Shown here piece after piece: positions 53,568 to 63,961 of a DNA stretch of 64,000 nucleotides (positions are counted from its first letter, which is position 1; every line of letters starts with the position of its first letter). A program made the position numbers and the translations under genes. The notes under the pieces are model-generated. The model had not been told where the DNA came from, did not search any database, and worked only from the letters and a program-made list of their open reading frames with translations. This DNA comes from Verrucomicrobiota bacterium. GTDB taxonomy: Bacteria > Verrucomicrobiota > Verrucomicrobiia > Limisphaerales > JAIPKD01. The stretch lies in assembly GCA_021733835.1 (NCBI GenBank), contig JAIPKD010000004.1, positions 1-64,000 of the forward strand, in the 5' to 3' direction.

Positions 53568-54503
53568 CTATTTCACGGCCTCCAACGTCCTTTTAAGACT
53601 CTCCGTATCCGATACATTAAGTATTTCAAAATTTTTGCCAATCCTTTTTAAGAATCCACTCAATGTTGTGCCGGGGCCAAGCTCGATAAACCGGTCGTAC
53701 CCTTCATCAATCAAACGGCGCATGGACAATTCCCACAACACCGGATGCGTTACCTGCCGCACCAACAGCTGCCGAATTCGATTCGGTTCTTCGTGCGCGG
53801 ATGCGGTCACATTGGAGATCACGGGCACTCGAGTCGGGTTTATGGAAACCGATTCGAGGGTTTCCGCCAGTCCGTTTTGTGCGCTCTGCATCAGTCTGGA
53901 ATGATAAGCGCCCGCTACCGGTAAAGGCAGCGCGCGCTTAGCCCCCTTTTCCTTCGCAATACCACAGGCACGGTCTATGGCATCCTTCTCGCCGGAGACC
54001 ACTACCTGTCCGGGACAATTCATATTGGCAAGCTCGACATCCGCGGCCTCGCAAATTTCCCTGACCGATTTCTCGTCAAGCCCGATCAAGGCGGCCATCG
54101 CGCCGTCGGTCTTTTCACAAGCCTCCTGCATTAGCCGTCCGCGACGCCTGACAACCTTCAGTCCGTCGCCGAAATCCATGGCCCCCGCCGCGCACAACGC
54201 CGTGAATTCCCCAAGCGATAATCCTGCGGTGGCGTTGAATTCCAAGCCGGGCGCCATACTCCGGAGTAGCTCATAAGCAACCCATCCCACCAGGAAAATC
54301 GCCGGCTGCGAATGCTCGGTTTGCGTCAGCTCTTCCGCCGGCCCTTCGAAACAGATAGAGGCTAGATCGTATCCGAGAAGTCCGTTCGCCTGACCGAACA
54401 GCTCACGCGCCTGGTCGAATCCATCGAACAAATCCTTCCCCATACCCACCTTTTGAGCACCCTGCCCTGCAAAAAGTAATGCTGTCTTTCGCATAAGACG
54501 CAC
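53568..54503 (-). CDS. fabD: malonyl CoA-ACP transacylase
   Basis: LFAGQGAQKVGMGKDL...AGLSLGEFTALCAAGA...GAYHSRLM. Confidence 0.96.
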   Translation of the reverse strand: MRLMRKTALLFAGQGAQKVGMGKDLFDGFDQARELFGQANGLLGYDLASICFEGPAEELTQTEHSQPAIFLVGWVAYELLRSMAPGLEFNATAGLSLGEFTALCAAGAMDFGDGLKVVRRRGRLMQEACEKTDGAMAALIGLDEKSVREICEAADVELANMNCPGQVVVSGEKDAIDRACGIAKEKGAKRALPLPVAGAYHSRLMQSAQNGLAETLESVSINPTRVPVISNVTASAHEEPNRIRQLLVRQVTHPVLWELSMRRLIDEGYDRFIELGPGTTLSGFLKRIGKNFEILNVSDTESLKRTLEAVK

Positions 54504-54554
54504 TGAATAAACTAAAAACGCCGATTATTGAAAAGTATTAAATCAGCCTTTCAA

Positions 54555-54686
54555 TCAATGATCATTATCTACCGCCGAATGACAGCGGATACAATTCATT
54601 TTACCGCGCGTATCCCTGCGCTCGCTCTGCTTGGTATGGCATGAGCGGCAGTCGGAAGTTTCCTTCGATACCGGTTTATTGACATT
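54555..54686 (-). pseudogene. remnant of a diheme cytochrome c C-terminus
   Basis: Minus-strand open frame, no ATG: NVNKPVSKETSDCRSCHTKQSERRDTRGKMNCIRCHSAVDNDH, preceded in frame by TAG. Confidence 0.6.
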
Positions 54687-54733
54687 CTATGGCAACTTGA
54701 TATATCATTTTTTCATAAATAAGAGAAATTGAA

Positions 54734-55954
54734 ATGGAAGCGATCAATCAAACCACGCGGTATCTGCAATCGTTGTCGAGCGAACTTGCGGCGGAAACGG
54801 CGGTTCTTGTCGATTATCTCATGATCGACGCCATCAAGGCGGGCGCCAGTGACATTCATATCGAACCCTGGGAAAACACATTATCCGTTCGAATGCGTGT
54901 AAACGGCGTTCTCACCGAGCTTGTTCACCTGCCGCTTGATTTGATGGAGAAGATATCCGGCAGACTCAAGGTAATGGCCAACCTGGTGACATATCAAACC
55001 ACTCTACCGCAAGAAGGCCATGCGGTTGCCAACCCCGAGGTCGGCGGCGTCGAACTCCGAATCTCGGTATTTCCGACCGTCCGCGGCGAAAAAATCGTGA
55101 TTCGCCTGTTCGATCCCAGCAATCGCAGTTTTGACTTGAGCCAACTCGGTTTCGAGGACGAGACACTCACCAATCTCATGGAATTACTATCCAAGGCCAA
55201 CGGACTCATCCTCCTCACCGGCCCGACCGGCTCCGGAAAAACCACGGCCATCTACGCGGCGCTTTATTACCTGGTACAAAAGTACGGTTCCTCGATCAGT
55301 ATAAGCACAGTGGAAGACCCCGTCGAATGCCACCTCCCGACCATCAGCCAGGCGCAGATTAATCCTACCCAGGAATTTACGTACCCGATTGCCCTGCGTT
55401 CGTTAATGCGCCAAGACCCGCAGGTAATCATGGTCGGCGAGATTCGTGATCCGGAAACGGCCGCCATCGCGGTTCAAGCTGGATTAACCGGACACCTCGT
55501 TATTAGTACTATCCACAGCGGCAGTACGGCCGGTGTCTTCGCCAGGCTTATCAATATGAACGTCGAACCGTTCCTTCTCGCCTCCAGCATCACCGGCATC
55601 CTCGGACTCAGGTTAATCCGGAATAACTGCACCTTCTGCACAGAACCCTACGAGCCCGACCCAATGCTCTTAGACAATCTGGCACCGGAGGAGGTTGAGG
55701 ATGCAATATTCCGCCACGGCGCAGGCTGTCCGGAGTGTATGGAGACGGGATACGAAGGACGTTCCGCAATTACCGAGTTCCTTCTAGTAAACGAGGCCAT
55801 TCGGGAAACGGTCATGCAAAAACGTCCGACACGCGAAATACAGGAGCTCGCCATTCAAAGCGGAATGAATACCCTCTGGCACAACGGTCTCCAACGCACC
55901 CTGAACGGCCAAACTCCGCTCGAGGAAATCTGCCGCGTCATCGCCGCCGGATGA
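54734..55954 (+). CDS. GspE/PilB-type secretion ATPase, short form
   Basis: IDAIKAGASDIHIEPWENTLSVRMRVNGVL, LLTGPTGSGKTTAIYAAL, RQDPQVIMVGEIRDPETAAIAVQAGLTGHLVISTIHS, tetracysteine CTFC/CPEC. Confidence 0.93.
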   Translation: MEAINQTTRYLQSLSSELAAETAVLVDYLMIDAIKAGASDIHIEPWENTLSVRMRVNGVLTELVHLPLDLMEKISGRLKVMANLVTYQTTLPQEGHAVANPEVGGVELRISVFPTVRGEKIVIRLFDPSNRSFDLSQLGFEDETLTNLMELLSKANGLILLTGPTGSGKTTAIYAALYYLVQKYGSSISISTVEDPVECHLPTISQAQINPTQEFTYPIALRSLMRQDPQVIMVGEIRDPETAAIAVQAGLTGHLVISTIHSGSTAGVFARLINMNVEPFLLASSITGILGLRLIRNNCTFCTEPYEPDPMLLDNLAPEEVEDAIFRHGAGCPECMETGYEGRSAITEFLLVNEAIRETVMQKRPTREIQELAIQSGMNTLWHNGLQRTLNGQTPLEEICRVIAAG

Positions 55955-56070
55955 TATCAGACAGACAACGGTTGTAGAAAGCCACTCCCGAGGACTACCG
56001 TTCGCGTATCGAATGTATTATCTTGTTTTTCGCCTTTCAGTTACGGCGTACATCCATAAGAATAAACGTA

Positions 56071-56868
56071 ATGAACGGCATAGACCTAACACAAACACTG
56101 AATATAGCGGTTGACGCCGCGAAAACGGCGGGTCTGCTCCTGAAACAAAATCTTACCTCACAGAAAATCGCCGATTCGGTATCACAATATGATATCAAGC
56201 TGGAACTGGACACCCGATGCCAAGACTTAATCCATAAACACCTGCACACTCGATTTCCGGATATAGATTTCCTGGGTGAGGAAGGTGAACGCGCCGACTT
56301 CAAGAACCAGTACCGCTGGGTAGTCGATCCGATCGACGGCACGGTGAATTTCGCCTATGGTATACCACACGCGTGCGTCTCAATAGCGCTCCAGGAGTCA
56401 ATCCAGTCTAATACAGGCGAAAACACCTTCCATACCGTTGTCGGTGTGGTTTATGATCCCTTCTGCGACGAGCTTTGGACGGGGATACGCGGCGGCGAAG
56501 GAAGGCTAAACGGCACACCGATCCGCGTCAGCGATCGGGACAGCCTCGATGAAACAGTTATCTCGATCGGCTTCGCAAAACTCGACCCCACACTCAGAAA
56601 GCTACTCCCAAAGCTCGACGCTATAGTACCTAAAGTCCGCAAGGTGCGAATCATGGGCTCGGCCGCTTTGGACCTGGTTTATGTCGCAACCGGGCGTCTG
56701 GACGCATATTGGGAATGCGGCGTCCGGCTCTGGGATATAGCAGCCGGCGGCCTGATCCTCGAATGCGCCGGCGGCGAATTCTGGAACAAGCAGCTCTCCG
56801 GCGATCTCAAATACCTGATCATCGCATCAAACGGCCGCATCCGCGATCAACTCCAGCAACTCATATGA
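56071..56868 (+). CDS. inositol monophosphatase family protein
   Basis: FLGEEGERADF, WVVDPIDGTVNFAYGIPHACVSIAL, GSAALDLVYVATGRLDAYWECGVRLWDIAAGGLI. Confidence 0.94.
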   Translation: MNGIDLTQTLNIAVDAAKTAGLLLKQNLTSQKIADSVSQYDIKLELDTRCQDLIHKHLHTRFPDIDFLGEEGERADFKNQYRWVVDPIDGTVNFAYGIPHACVSIALQESIQSNTGENTFHTVVGVVYDPFCDELWTGIRGGEGRLNGTPIRVSDRDSLDETVISIGFAKLDPTLRKLLPKLDAIVPKVRKVRIMGSAALDLVYVATGRLDAYWECGVRLWDIAAGGLILECAGGEFWNKQLSGDLKYLIIASNGRIRDQLQQLI

Positions 56869-56915
56869 AACACTCGCCGGACAATACACAAATACCGCGA
56901 CACCGTTGACCACTT

Positions 56916-59252
56916 ATGAGTAAAAGCAACAAACGCAAACCCGTCGTATCCCGCACTAAGATAATCCTTTCAATCATCGCAGTGCTGCTGTTTACGGCCG
57001 GGCTTTCGGCGTTTCTCTTCTTAGGCGGCCAAAAATCAGATATCGCCAAACAAGTTAACGAAACCGCTCCCATACCGTCAAAGCCTCGAACCATGTCTCC
57101 AAGCGTACGCGCCGGCTTCGAAGAAATGGATCGCCGGATATTCAACGACTACGCAGGTTCGGAATCATGCGAAGATTGCCACGAACAGGAGTTCGAGCTA
57201 TGGCTTAATTCGCATCATGCACTTGCGGAAAGAGAATTGAATCCTGAAACCGATCGTGCGGCCTTCGTTCCGACAAGGACATTCTCGCACGGCTCACAAA
57301 CATCCACCGCGCTCAAGACAAACGGTCAGTACGCCGTTATCACACTCGGCCTGGACGGGAAACAGGTCTACTACCCGGAAAGAACCATCGGCGTCTCGCC
57401 CCTTATCCAATACCTAATTAAAGCGCCCGGCAACCGGTATCAGGTCACCGAAATCGCATACCATCCCGGCAGCAACGAATGGTTCGACGTTTACGGCGAG
57501 GAAGACAGGCAACCCGGCGAATGGGGGCATTGGAGCGGCCGCGGCATGAACTGGAACTCGATGTGCGGCACATGCCATAATACGAGGTTCAGAAAGAACT
57601 ACGATTTCGCCTCCGACTCGTATGCAACCTCAAAAGCCGAGATGGGTGTAGGCTGTGAGGCATGTCACGGCCACGGCAAAGAGCACGTTCAGTGGCAAAA
57701 CGCCCATACAAATTCCACACCGCAAGTCCAGGCCCAAGACCCCACGCTGAAGCGCATGAATAAAAAACAATACCTGCATACCTGCGGCGCCTGCCATTCT
57801 CGTAGAATTGAACTTACCGGTGACTTCGAACCCGGCGATGACTACTGGGATCATTTTACACCAATGATCCCGGATGATACGGATACATACTATGCCGACG
57901 GACAGGTGCGGGACGAGGACTTCGAATTCGCCTCGTTCATCGGCAGCCGCATGTACTCGCTCGGCGTCAGGTGTAACGACTGCCATGATGTGCACTCCGG
58001 TAAACTCCGCCTCCAGGGTAATGCGCTATGTCTCAAATGCCACCAGACAACTATTAATCCGGCGGAGCATGGAAAGCATCCCATGGACAAAGAAGGCAGC
58101 CAATGCGTGGATTGTCATATGCCTATTACTGTTTATATGGCGCGGCACCCGAGACGCGACCACGGCTTAACGATCCCGGACCCGACGCTTACCCGTGATT
58201 TCGGAATCCCAAACGCCTGTACCCGATGCCATGAAGATGAATCAGTCCAGTGGTCGATCGATTATGTCGAAAAATGGTACGGCGATAAAATGCAAAGACA
58301 TACTCAACAACGCGCGCGTTGGCTGGCGAATGCCAAGATTGGAAAAGAAGATGCAACCGGCTCGGTCATCCAAATGCTACACACCGAACGTATCCCGCTT
58401 TGGCGCGCGTCCGCTGCGGCAATGCTGAAACAATGGGCGTATAAAACGAACGTCATGCAGAACCTCTTCGAATCATTGAACGACCCTTCACCTATGGTGC
58501 GAAGCATGGCGGCGCGCTCACTCGAACCATGGGCTCAAGATAGCCGTATCTCCCAAAGACTCTCAGGCATGCTCGACGATCCGTCACGTTCGGTACGGAT
58601 CGAAACCACCTGGGCGCTCCGCAGAGGTCTGAACACAAACTCCGCAGCCGGATTTCAGCTCCTGAGTTATCTCGAACAAAACTTGGATCAACCTACCGGC
58701 GCGCTCCAGACAGGCGTATTGTTCCTCGACCGCGGGCTTCCCAGGAAGGCGCTCGATTTCCTGAAAAAGGCGGTGGCTTGGGAACAAAACGCGCCTATGC
58801 TGCATCAGGCGCTGGCCGTAAACCTGAGTCAATTAGGACAAACCGACAAGGCAGTACAACACCTAAGTAAGGCGTGTGAACTGGAACCGGATAATCCGAA
58901 CTTCCAATTCCAGCTCGGCATCGCACTCGCGGAGGTCGGCGAAATGAATCAGGCAATATCCACGCTGACGAAGGCCGTGAAAACCGATCCCAACTTCGCC
59001 CGCGCTTGGTACAACCTCGGCCTCGCGTATAACTCGATCAACCAACCGCAAATGGCCCTTGATTGTCTGAATCGCGGTGAACAGATGAATCCCGAGTCCC
59101 CGGACATCCCTTATGCACGCGCCACCATTCTTCGCGATATGGGACGTTACAAGGATGCCCGGGAAGCCGCCAGGCGCGTCCTGGAAATCGCGCCCGGTCA
59201 CCGTCAGGCAAACGCCCTATTACAAAATCTCAATCGAAACGAGTTCTTCTAA
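56916..59252 (+). CDS. octaheme cytochrome c with HEAT-like and TPR repeats
   Basis: Eight CxxCH motifs (CEDCH, CGTCH, CEACH, CGACH, CNDCH, CLKCH, CVDCH, CTRCH) plus C-terminal TPRs; N-terminal TM anchor. Confidence 0.93.
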   Translation: MSKSNKRKPVVSRTKIILSIIAVLLFTAGLSAFLFLGGQKSDIAKQVNETAPIPSKPRTMSPSVRAGFEEMDRRIFNDYAGSESCEDCHEQEFELWLNSHHALAERELNPETDRAAFVPTRTFSHGSQTSTALKTNGQYAVITLGLDGKQVYYPERTIGVSPLIQYLIKAPGNRYQVTEIAYHPGSNEWFDVYGEEDRQPGEWGHWSGRGMNWNSMCGTCHNTRFRKNYDFASDSYATSKAEMGVGCEACHGHGKEHVQWQNAHTNSTPQVQAQDPTLKRMNKKQYLHTCGACHSRRIELTGDFEPGDDYWDHFTPMIPDDTDTYYADGQVRDEDFEFASFIGSRMYSLGVRCNDCHDVHSGKLRLQGNALCLKCHQTTINPAEHGKHPMDKEGSQCVDCHMPITVYMARHPRRDHGLTIPDPTLTRDFGIPNACTRCHEDESVQWSIDYVEKWYGDKMQRHTQQRARWLANAKIGKEDATGSVIQMLHTERIPLWRASAAAMLKQWAYKTNVMQNLFESLNDPSPMVRSMAARSLEPWAQDSRISQRLSGMLDDPSRSVRIETTWALRRGLNTNSAAGFQLLSYLEQNLDQPTGALQTGVLFLDRGLPRKALDFLKKAVAWEQNAPMLHQALAVNLSQLGQTDKAVQHLSKACELEPDNPNFQFQLGIALAEVGEMNQAISTLTKAVKTDPNFARAWYNLGLAYNSINQPQMALDCLNRGEQMNPESPDIPYARATILRDMGRYKDAREAARRVLEIAPGHRQANALLQNLNRNEFF

Positions 59253-59299
59253 AAACACCGCCTCAGTCATATTGAATTAAGTAATTAAGCACTACCTCA

Positions 59300-60508
59300 T
59301 TACTCATTCGACTTGCCCCAATGCTTATCCGCGAAATCCATGTAACACCGCCAGTCGAATAAGGTCAGATTGTGTGAACCGGATCGAATATGATAACCGA
59401 TGTGACCGATTTGCACCGGAGTATCCGGCTCGGGCATGGTCTTCACACCAAGACCTTTCATACCGTAAAGCTCATAAACGGGCGAAGCCTCGACACAAGC
59501 CAGGAACTCACCCTTGGGATCAGCCCACGTGTCCTCGGTGGCACTGGCCACATACACGAGCCGCGGCGCCATAAGCGCAATCAGCATATGTTGGTCGACG
59601 GGTAAGTTCTCCTCTTTACCATTGAATTCATTGTAATTCTCGCAGAACCAGTGCGGGAAATTCTTGTTAATGTCCGCAACGCGCTCACCCTGCTTCCGTC
59701 GCGCCAATGCCGCGCCTGTACAACCGGAATCGTTGCTGATCACAAACGCAAACCGCTCGTCCCGGGCGCCGCACCACAGGGCGGTCTTACCGCCACGTGA
59801 ATGCCCGATCACGGCGACGCGTTCATCATCGATGTCCGCATCCGTCTCGATGTAGTCCATTACGCGACTCGCGCCCCAGGCCCAAGCGGCAATGCTACCC
59901 CATGCGTCACCACTGCGCTCCGCTCCGGGCGGATCGAATATTCCATGCACGCCATCCTTGAATTCATCATAATTGTCCGGGTCTACATCCGACACATGAA
60001 ATGTGAGCGCCGCATACCCGCGTGACACGATCTCCTCGGCCGGCCAAAACGGCTCCTTGACCTGACGGGACGGATCAATATTATCTCGACCTCTATGGCA
60101 AATCAGGAGAAACGCGGGAACCGGTTTGGGCGCCTTGTTCGGAATAAATCTGATTAATCCGATCCGCCCCTCGCCGCCGGGACCGGAAAAGCTGATGTCA
60201 ACCAGCTTCCGCGTCGCTCGGCCGCCCATGAAATCAGATCGGGTCTCCGTCACTTCGAACCGCAAGTCGTCCGGGCGCCCGACCGGTGCACGGCCGTATA
60301 CATGTTCCTTGAACAACTCCAGGATTTGCGGTCGCCGATCCTGCCGCCATTGCTCAGGTGATTTTATCACTTTACTATCGGCGGTCTTCAGTACCTCCGG
60401 CAATGCCAAGCCCTCGGCGCAACGCGCGGAGACGGCAACTAAAACAATCAACAACGCTCTGATAAACATATTCGTATTCCTTCCCAATAGGTTGATTCGA
60501 CTTTGCAC
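59300..60508 (-). CDS. CE15-like glucuronoyl esterase/acetyl xylan esterase family hydrolase
   Basis: VAVIGHSRGGKTALWCGARDERFAFVISNDSGCTGAALARRKQGERVADINKNFPHWFCENY...MLIALMAPRLVYVASATEDTWADPKGEF. Confidence 0.85.
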   Translation of the reverse strand: MQSRINLLGRNTNMFIRALLIVLVAVSARCAEGLALPEVLKTADSKVIKSPEQWRQDRRPQILELFKEHVYGRAPVGRPDDLRFEVTETRSDFMGGRATRKLVDISFSGPGGEGRIGLIRFIPNKAPKPVPAFLLICHRGRDNIDPSRQVKEPFWPAEEIVSRGYAALTFHVSDVDPDNYDEFKDGVHGIFDPPGAERSGDAWGSIAAWAWGASRVMDYIETDADIDDERVAVIGHSRGGKTALWCGARDERFAFVISNDSGCTGAALARRKQGERVADINKNFPHWFCENYNEFNGKEENLPVDQHMLIALMAPRLVYVASATEDTWADPKGEFLACVEASPVYELYGMKGLGVKTMPEPDTPVQIGHIGYHIRSGSHNLTLFDWRCYMDFADKHWGKSNE

Positions 60509-60590
60509 GTATTAAATACGTTTTAGATCATATTTCAATGGATTATTCGGCGCACGTATTTCCCTCCCTCGGGTATGATAGCTCGACTTC

Positions 60591-63098
60591 TCACACCTTC
60601 TTCAGTTCCAGCTTTTCTGCCACACGGTCGAGAAAAACGGATACAACACGCCCGAGATCGCGTTTGCTTTTATGAAATATCCACAGCAAGAAAACCAACA
60701 CGGCGCCCGTTACACCGCCCCATACCACTGGATAAGTACCGAACTGGAGTAACAGTAAAGCGGTTACCATCACGCCGGTTAATACAATCTTTGAAGCAAA
60801 AGACATAAACGGCTTGAGCCGGCATTTAATCATCATCCTCCCCCCTTCATAGACCTCCGCAACCGTGAGCAATCGGAGCCGACACCATCTGCTGCCGATT
60901 ATTTCCACATCGTATCTATTCCAACCTTGATCGTTTCTAAACTCCCAGTTCTCTTGCTCGAGGCCTGAAATAATCTCCGCAAGAAAGGCCAGCCGCCCGA
61001 TACCCGCTTCATCCCAGTACCGTATCTGATCGAAGCGAACACGCTCTTTCTTAAGGCTTAAAGAAACCAGGTTCTCATGCTCCGCCAATGGCGTCCGCGG
61101 TGAAGCCAGTCTCCGTCGATACCTTGCCACGCCCCTGACAAGCGGCTGCAGGAGCCACATTAATCCTACTATCGACTTCGACCAGAAACGCCGTTTGTCC
61201 TTCGGTATATCTGCATTATACGCGGACACGACACAAGCGCCGATGGAAGCGCCAAAACTCACTATCGCCATAGGTGCGATAAAATTGAATACGAGCGAAA
61301 TCAGCGCCAACGGCAGCGTCAAAAGAAAATGATACTCGAGCGTAGTAAACACCGACACAGACGGCATCCAATTCGCGGAATAAATCGACTGGAACATCCC
61401 GGCGCCGAATCGGCCGTGGTAAATATGCCGGGAGCAAGCCGGGAAAACCGGTCTTGCGTGCGAGTAGATACGACCACGCCATAAACCGCCGCCCATGAAA
61501 TTGAACTTCTCCGGGTGCTTCTTCACAAGCAATGCCTCAGCCTGACCATATCCATATTGCTGTGTCAGATACCCTACTACGCCGGAACGCCTGTGATGCC
61601 ATACGAGCGCAGCCGGACTGAATCCGATGTCCGCCCCGATCTTCCTCAGGCGCCAGCAAATATCGACATCATCACCCGCCTTGGTAAACACAGGATCAAA
61701 GCCGCCGATGGCGGATAACACCGACTTCCTGAATGCCATATTACACCCGGGCACATGCTCGGCATATCGGTCGTCAAGCATGACATGCGCGGGGCCGCCT
61801 GGTGAGGCATTTACAACAGCCGCCATAACCGAATCATCGGCCGGCGGAAGGTTCGGCCCACCCATCGCATGGAATTCATCATCCTCGAAACTCCGCGCCA
61901 AATAATAAAGCCAATCCTCATCCGCCCGGCAATCCGCGTCCATGAACGCCACTATTTCCCCCGACGCCACCGCAATCCCTGAATCCCGCGCCACGGACAA
62001 CCCCAAGTTCTCCGAATGCCGAATCAGCTTGAACTCCGGGAACTCTCCCGCGATCTCGACCGTCTTATCGGTAGACCCATCGTCCACGAGTATGACTTCG
62101 TACTTGGGATATCGAAGCTGGATCAACGACTCCAGGCACGGCCTCAGCGTAGCCGCGCCGTTGTAGCAAGCGATTATGACCGAAACCGCGGGCGCATGCG
62201 CCAACGGAAAATACGGCGCCTTCTCAAATTGCGTGCGCACCCTGAAGAACGCCGGTTTCCGATCACGCGAACGCGTGGTTATCCCAAACTTCCAGTCGTC
62301 AACCTCACGCCCGCCCTTGTACCACTCGTCGGTAAAACTGAATACCACCACTCCCGCCGCACCCTTGCAGAATGCGTCCTCGATCTGCCACTCAAGGAAA
62401 TGCGCCTGCTCTATCTCACCCTCGCGCAACGAGTCCATACCCAACTCACCCAATACAAGCGGCTTATTCCCCGCTATAATCTGTAATTTGGAAATATATC
62501 TCCTGTAATCCTCGCGCTCGTGCAGATAAACATTGAAGCAATGAAAATCAACTTGAGACGGCGAAAGATATTCAGTCGGCGGAAAATTACCAAACGTGCA
62601 AAGTCGACGGGCATCGATCTTCTTAACGGCCGAAATCAGTTCATCAATGAACTCCGCCACTTTTCCAGGGCCGCTCCAGCGCACTATATCCGGCGGGATT
62701 TCGTTCACCACGCTAAGGGCGAATACCGACTCCACACCCAGACATGCCTCCGCAGCCTTTTTAACCGCGTCGATTGCAGCCGCCCGCCGCTCCGGGGAAT
62801 CAAGGAAACATACATCCTTGTGCCACGGCACATCGATCAATAACATCACCCCCAATTCCTCCGCCATATCCATGAACCATCGCGGCGGCGTGTGGTAAAC
62901 CCTCAGTAAATTAGCGCCCGCGCGCCGAACCTGCTGCAAGTCCTCGCGCGTCTCTTCCACCCCTTTAAAACATTCACCTTCCGTGCCTGAAGCAAACGGC
63001 CCGTAAACCAAACCTTTCGGAAAGAATTTTTCGCGGCCTACGCGGAAAAACTTACCGTCTATACGCGGATAATACTCTTCGTTGTCTAAACTCGACAT
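60591..63098 (-). CDS. GH2/GH5-like TIM-barrel fused to GT2 glycosyltransferase with TM segments
   Basis: N-term GREKFFPKGLVYGPF...AGANLLRVYHTPPRWFMDMAEELGVMLLIDVPW...VVNEIPPDIVRW; then VSVIIACYNGAATLRPCLESL...VILVDDGSTDKTVEIA...AFMDADCRADEDWL. Confidence 0.88.
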   Translation of the reverse strand: MSSLDNEEYYPRIDGKFFRVGREKFFPKGLVYGPFASGTEGECFKGVEETREDLQQVRRAGANLLRVYHTPPRWFMDMAEELGVMLLIDVPWHKDVCFLDSPERRAAAIDAVKKAAEACLGVESVFALSVVNEIPPDIVRWSGPGKVAEFIDELISAVKKIDARRLCTFGNFPPTEYLSPSQVDFHCFNVYLHEREDYRRYISKLQIIAGNKPLVLGELGMDSLREGEIEQAHFLEWQIEDAFCKGAAGVVVFSFTDEWYKGGREVDDWKFGITTRSRDRKPAFFRVRTQFEKAPYFPLAHAPAVSVIIACYNGAATLRPCLESLIQLRYPKYEVILVDDGSTDKTVEIAGEFPEFKLIRHSENLGLSVARDSGIAVASGEIVAFMDADCRADEDWLYYLARSFEDDEFHAMGGPNLPPADDSVMAAVVNASPGGPAHVMLDDRYAEHVPGCNMAFRKSVLSAIGGFDPVFTKAGDDVDICWRLRKIGADIGFSPAALVWHHRRSGVVGYLTQQYGYGQAEALLVKKHPEKFNFMGGGLWRGRIYSHARPVFPACSRHIYHGRFGAGMFQSIYSANWMPSVSVFTTLEYHFLLTLPLALISLVFNFIAPMAIVSFGASIGACVVSAYNADIPKDKRRFWSKSIVGLMWLLQPLVRGVARYRRRLASPRTPLAEHENLVSLSLKKERVRFDQIRYWDEAGIGRLAFLAEIISGLEQENWEFRNDQGWNRYDVEIIGSRWCRLRLLTVAEVYEGGRMMIKCRLKPFMSFASKIVLTGVMVTALLLLQFGTYPVVWGGVTGAVLVFLLWIFHKSKRDLGRVVSVFLDRVAEKLELKKV

Positions 63099-63435
63099 CT
63101 CTTTTTATCCAATCGACTCTCCCATTTTAATGCACAAACCCCTACAAAACCATAGTGTATTCGTCAGGCCGCTTTTTTAAGCTCCTAAAACCTCTCGCTC
63201 GTGGTATAAAACAATCATCAAGGCCATATCGGGAAAAACCGTATCTCAATTCAAAAAGACGCTTTACGCCGGAAATCATTCAATCTATTTATTCATGAGC
63301 AACCGAACGGATTTAAAACAATTAGTACTCCAATGCATTCGTGAACACACCTTCTTCGCGTCGTGGGATCGCGCCGAAAAACATGCATCTTCCACTCTTG
63401 ACGCCGTGAATCGATATAGTAAAATATACTCGGAC

Positions 63436-63511
63436 GGTGGCCATAGCTCAATGGTAGAGTCCCAGATTGTGGTTCTGGTTGTTGCGGGTTCGAATCCCGT
63501 TGGTCACCCCA
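63436..63511 (+). tRNA. tRNA-His (anticodon GTG), encoded CCA
   Basis: GGTGGCCATAGCTCAATGGTAGAGTCCCAGATTGTGGTTCTGGTTGTTGCGGGTTCGAATCCCGTTGGTCACCCCA: cloverleaf arms, GTG in loop TTGTGGT, G-1 opposite C73, followed by T9. Confidence 0.97.
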
Positions 63512-63679
63512 TTTTTTTTTCAAATCACTTCATACTTCACGCAAATAACGGTGATTCCCAAAGCGAATTCAGGAATTACTGCGGCTTTACGGCGACAGAA
63601 AGAATTGTCTGGGCTACTCAACGTTACTATTCACAAGTCCCGCGGATTACGTTATCCTATAAGAAAAGCAAATTTGCTT

Positions 63680-63961
63680 ATGAAAACTGCATACGAACTT
63701 GTAATGGAACGCCTGGCCAAAGACGCACCATCAAAGCCGCTGACCGATGCCCAGAAAGCGGAGCTCGCAAAATTGGACGAGGTCTATAAGTCCAAGCTGG
63801 CCGAACGCGAGGTCTTCCTGGAGTCCAAGATAGCCGGCGCAACGGCGTCCGGCGATTTCGAAACGATCGAGCAATTCAAGAAACAACTTGCAAGCGATAG
63901 GAAAACCATCCTCGACGAACTCGAAGAAAAAAAGGAAGCGATACGCCGCAGCAGCGATTAA
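63680..63961 (+). CDS. small conserved coiled-coil hypothetical protein
   Basis: MKTAYELVMERLAKDAPSKPLTDAQKAELAKLDEVYKSKLAEREVFLESKIAGATASGDFETIEQFKKQLASDRKTILDELEEKKEAIRR, internal ATG at 63680. Confidence 0.8.
   Translation: MKTAYELVMERLAKDAPSKPLTDAQKAELAKLDEVYKSKLAEREVFLESKIAGATASGDFETIEQFKKQLASDRKTILDELEEKKEAIRRSSD

Noticed and set aside
63295-63789. 164-aa ORF (and overlapping 63467-63961 extended form) around 63.4 kb
   Set aside because: Overlaps the tRNA-His gene; the real CDS likely begins at the ATG at 63680.
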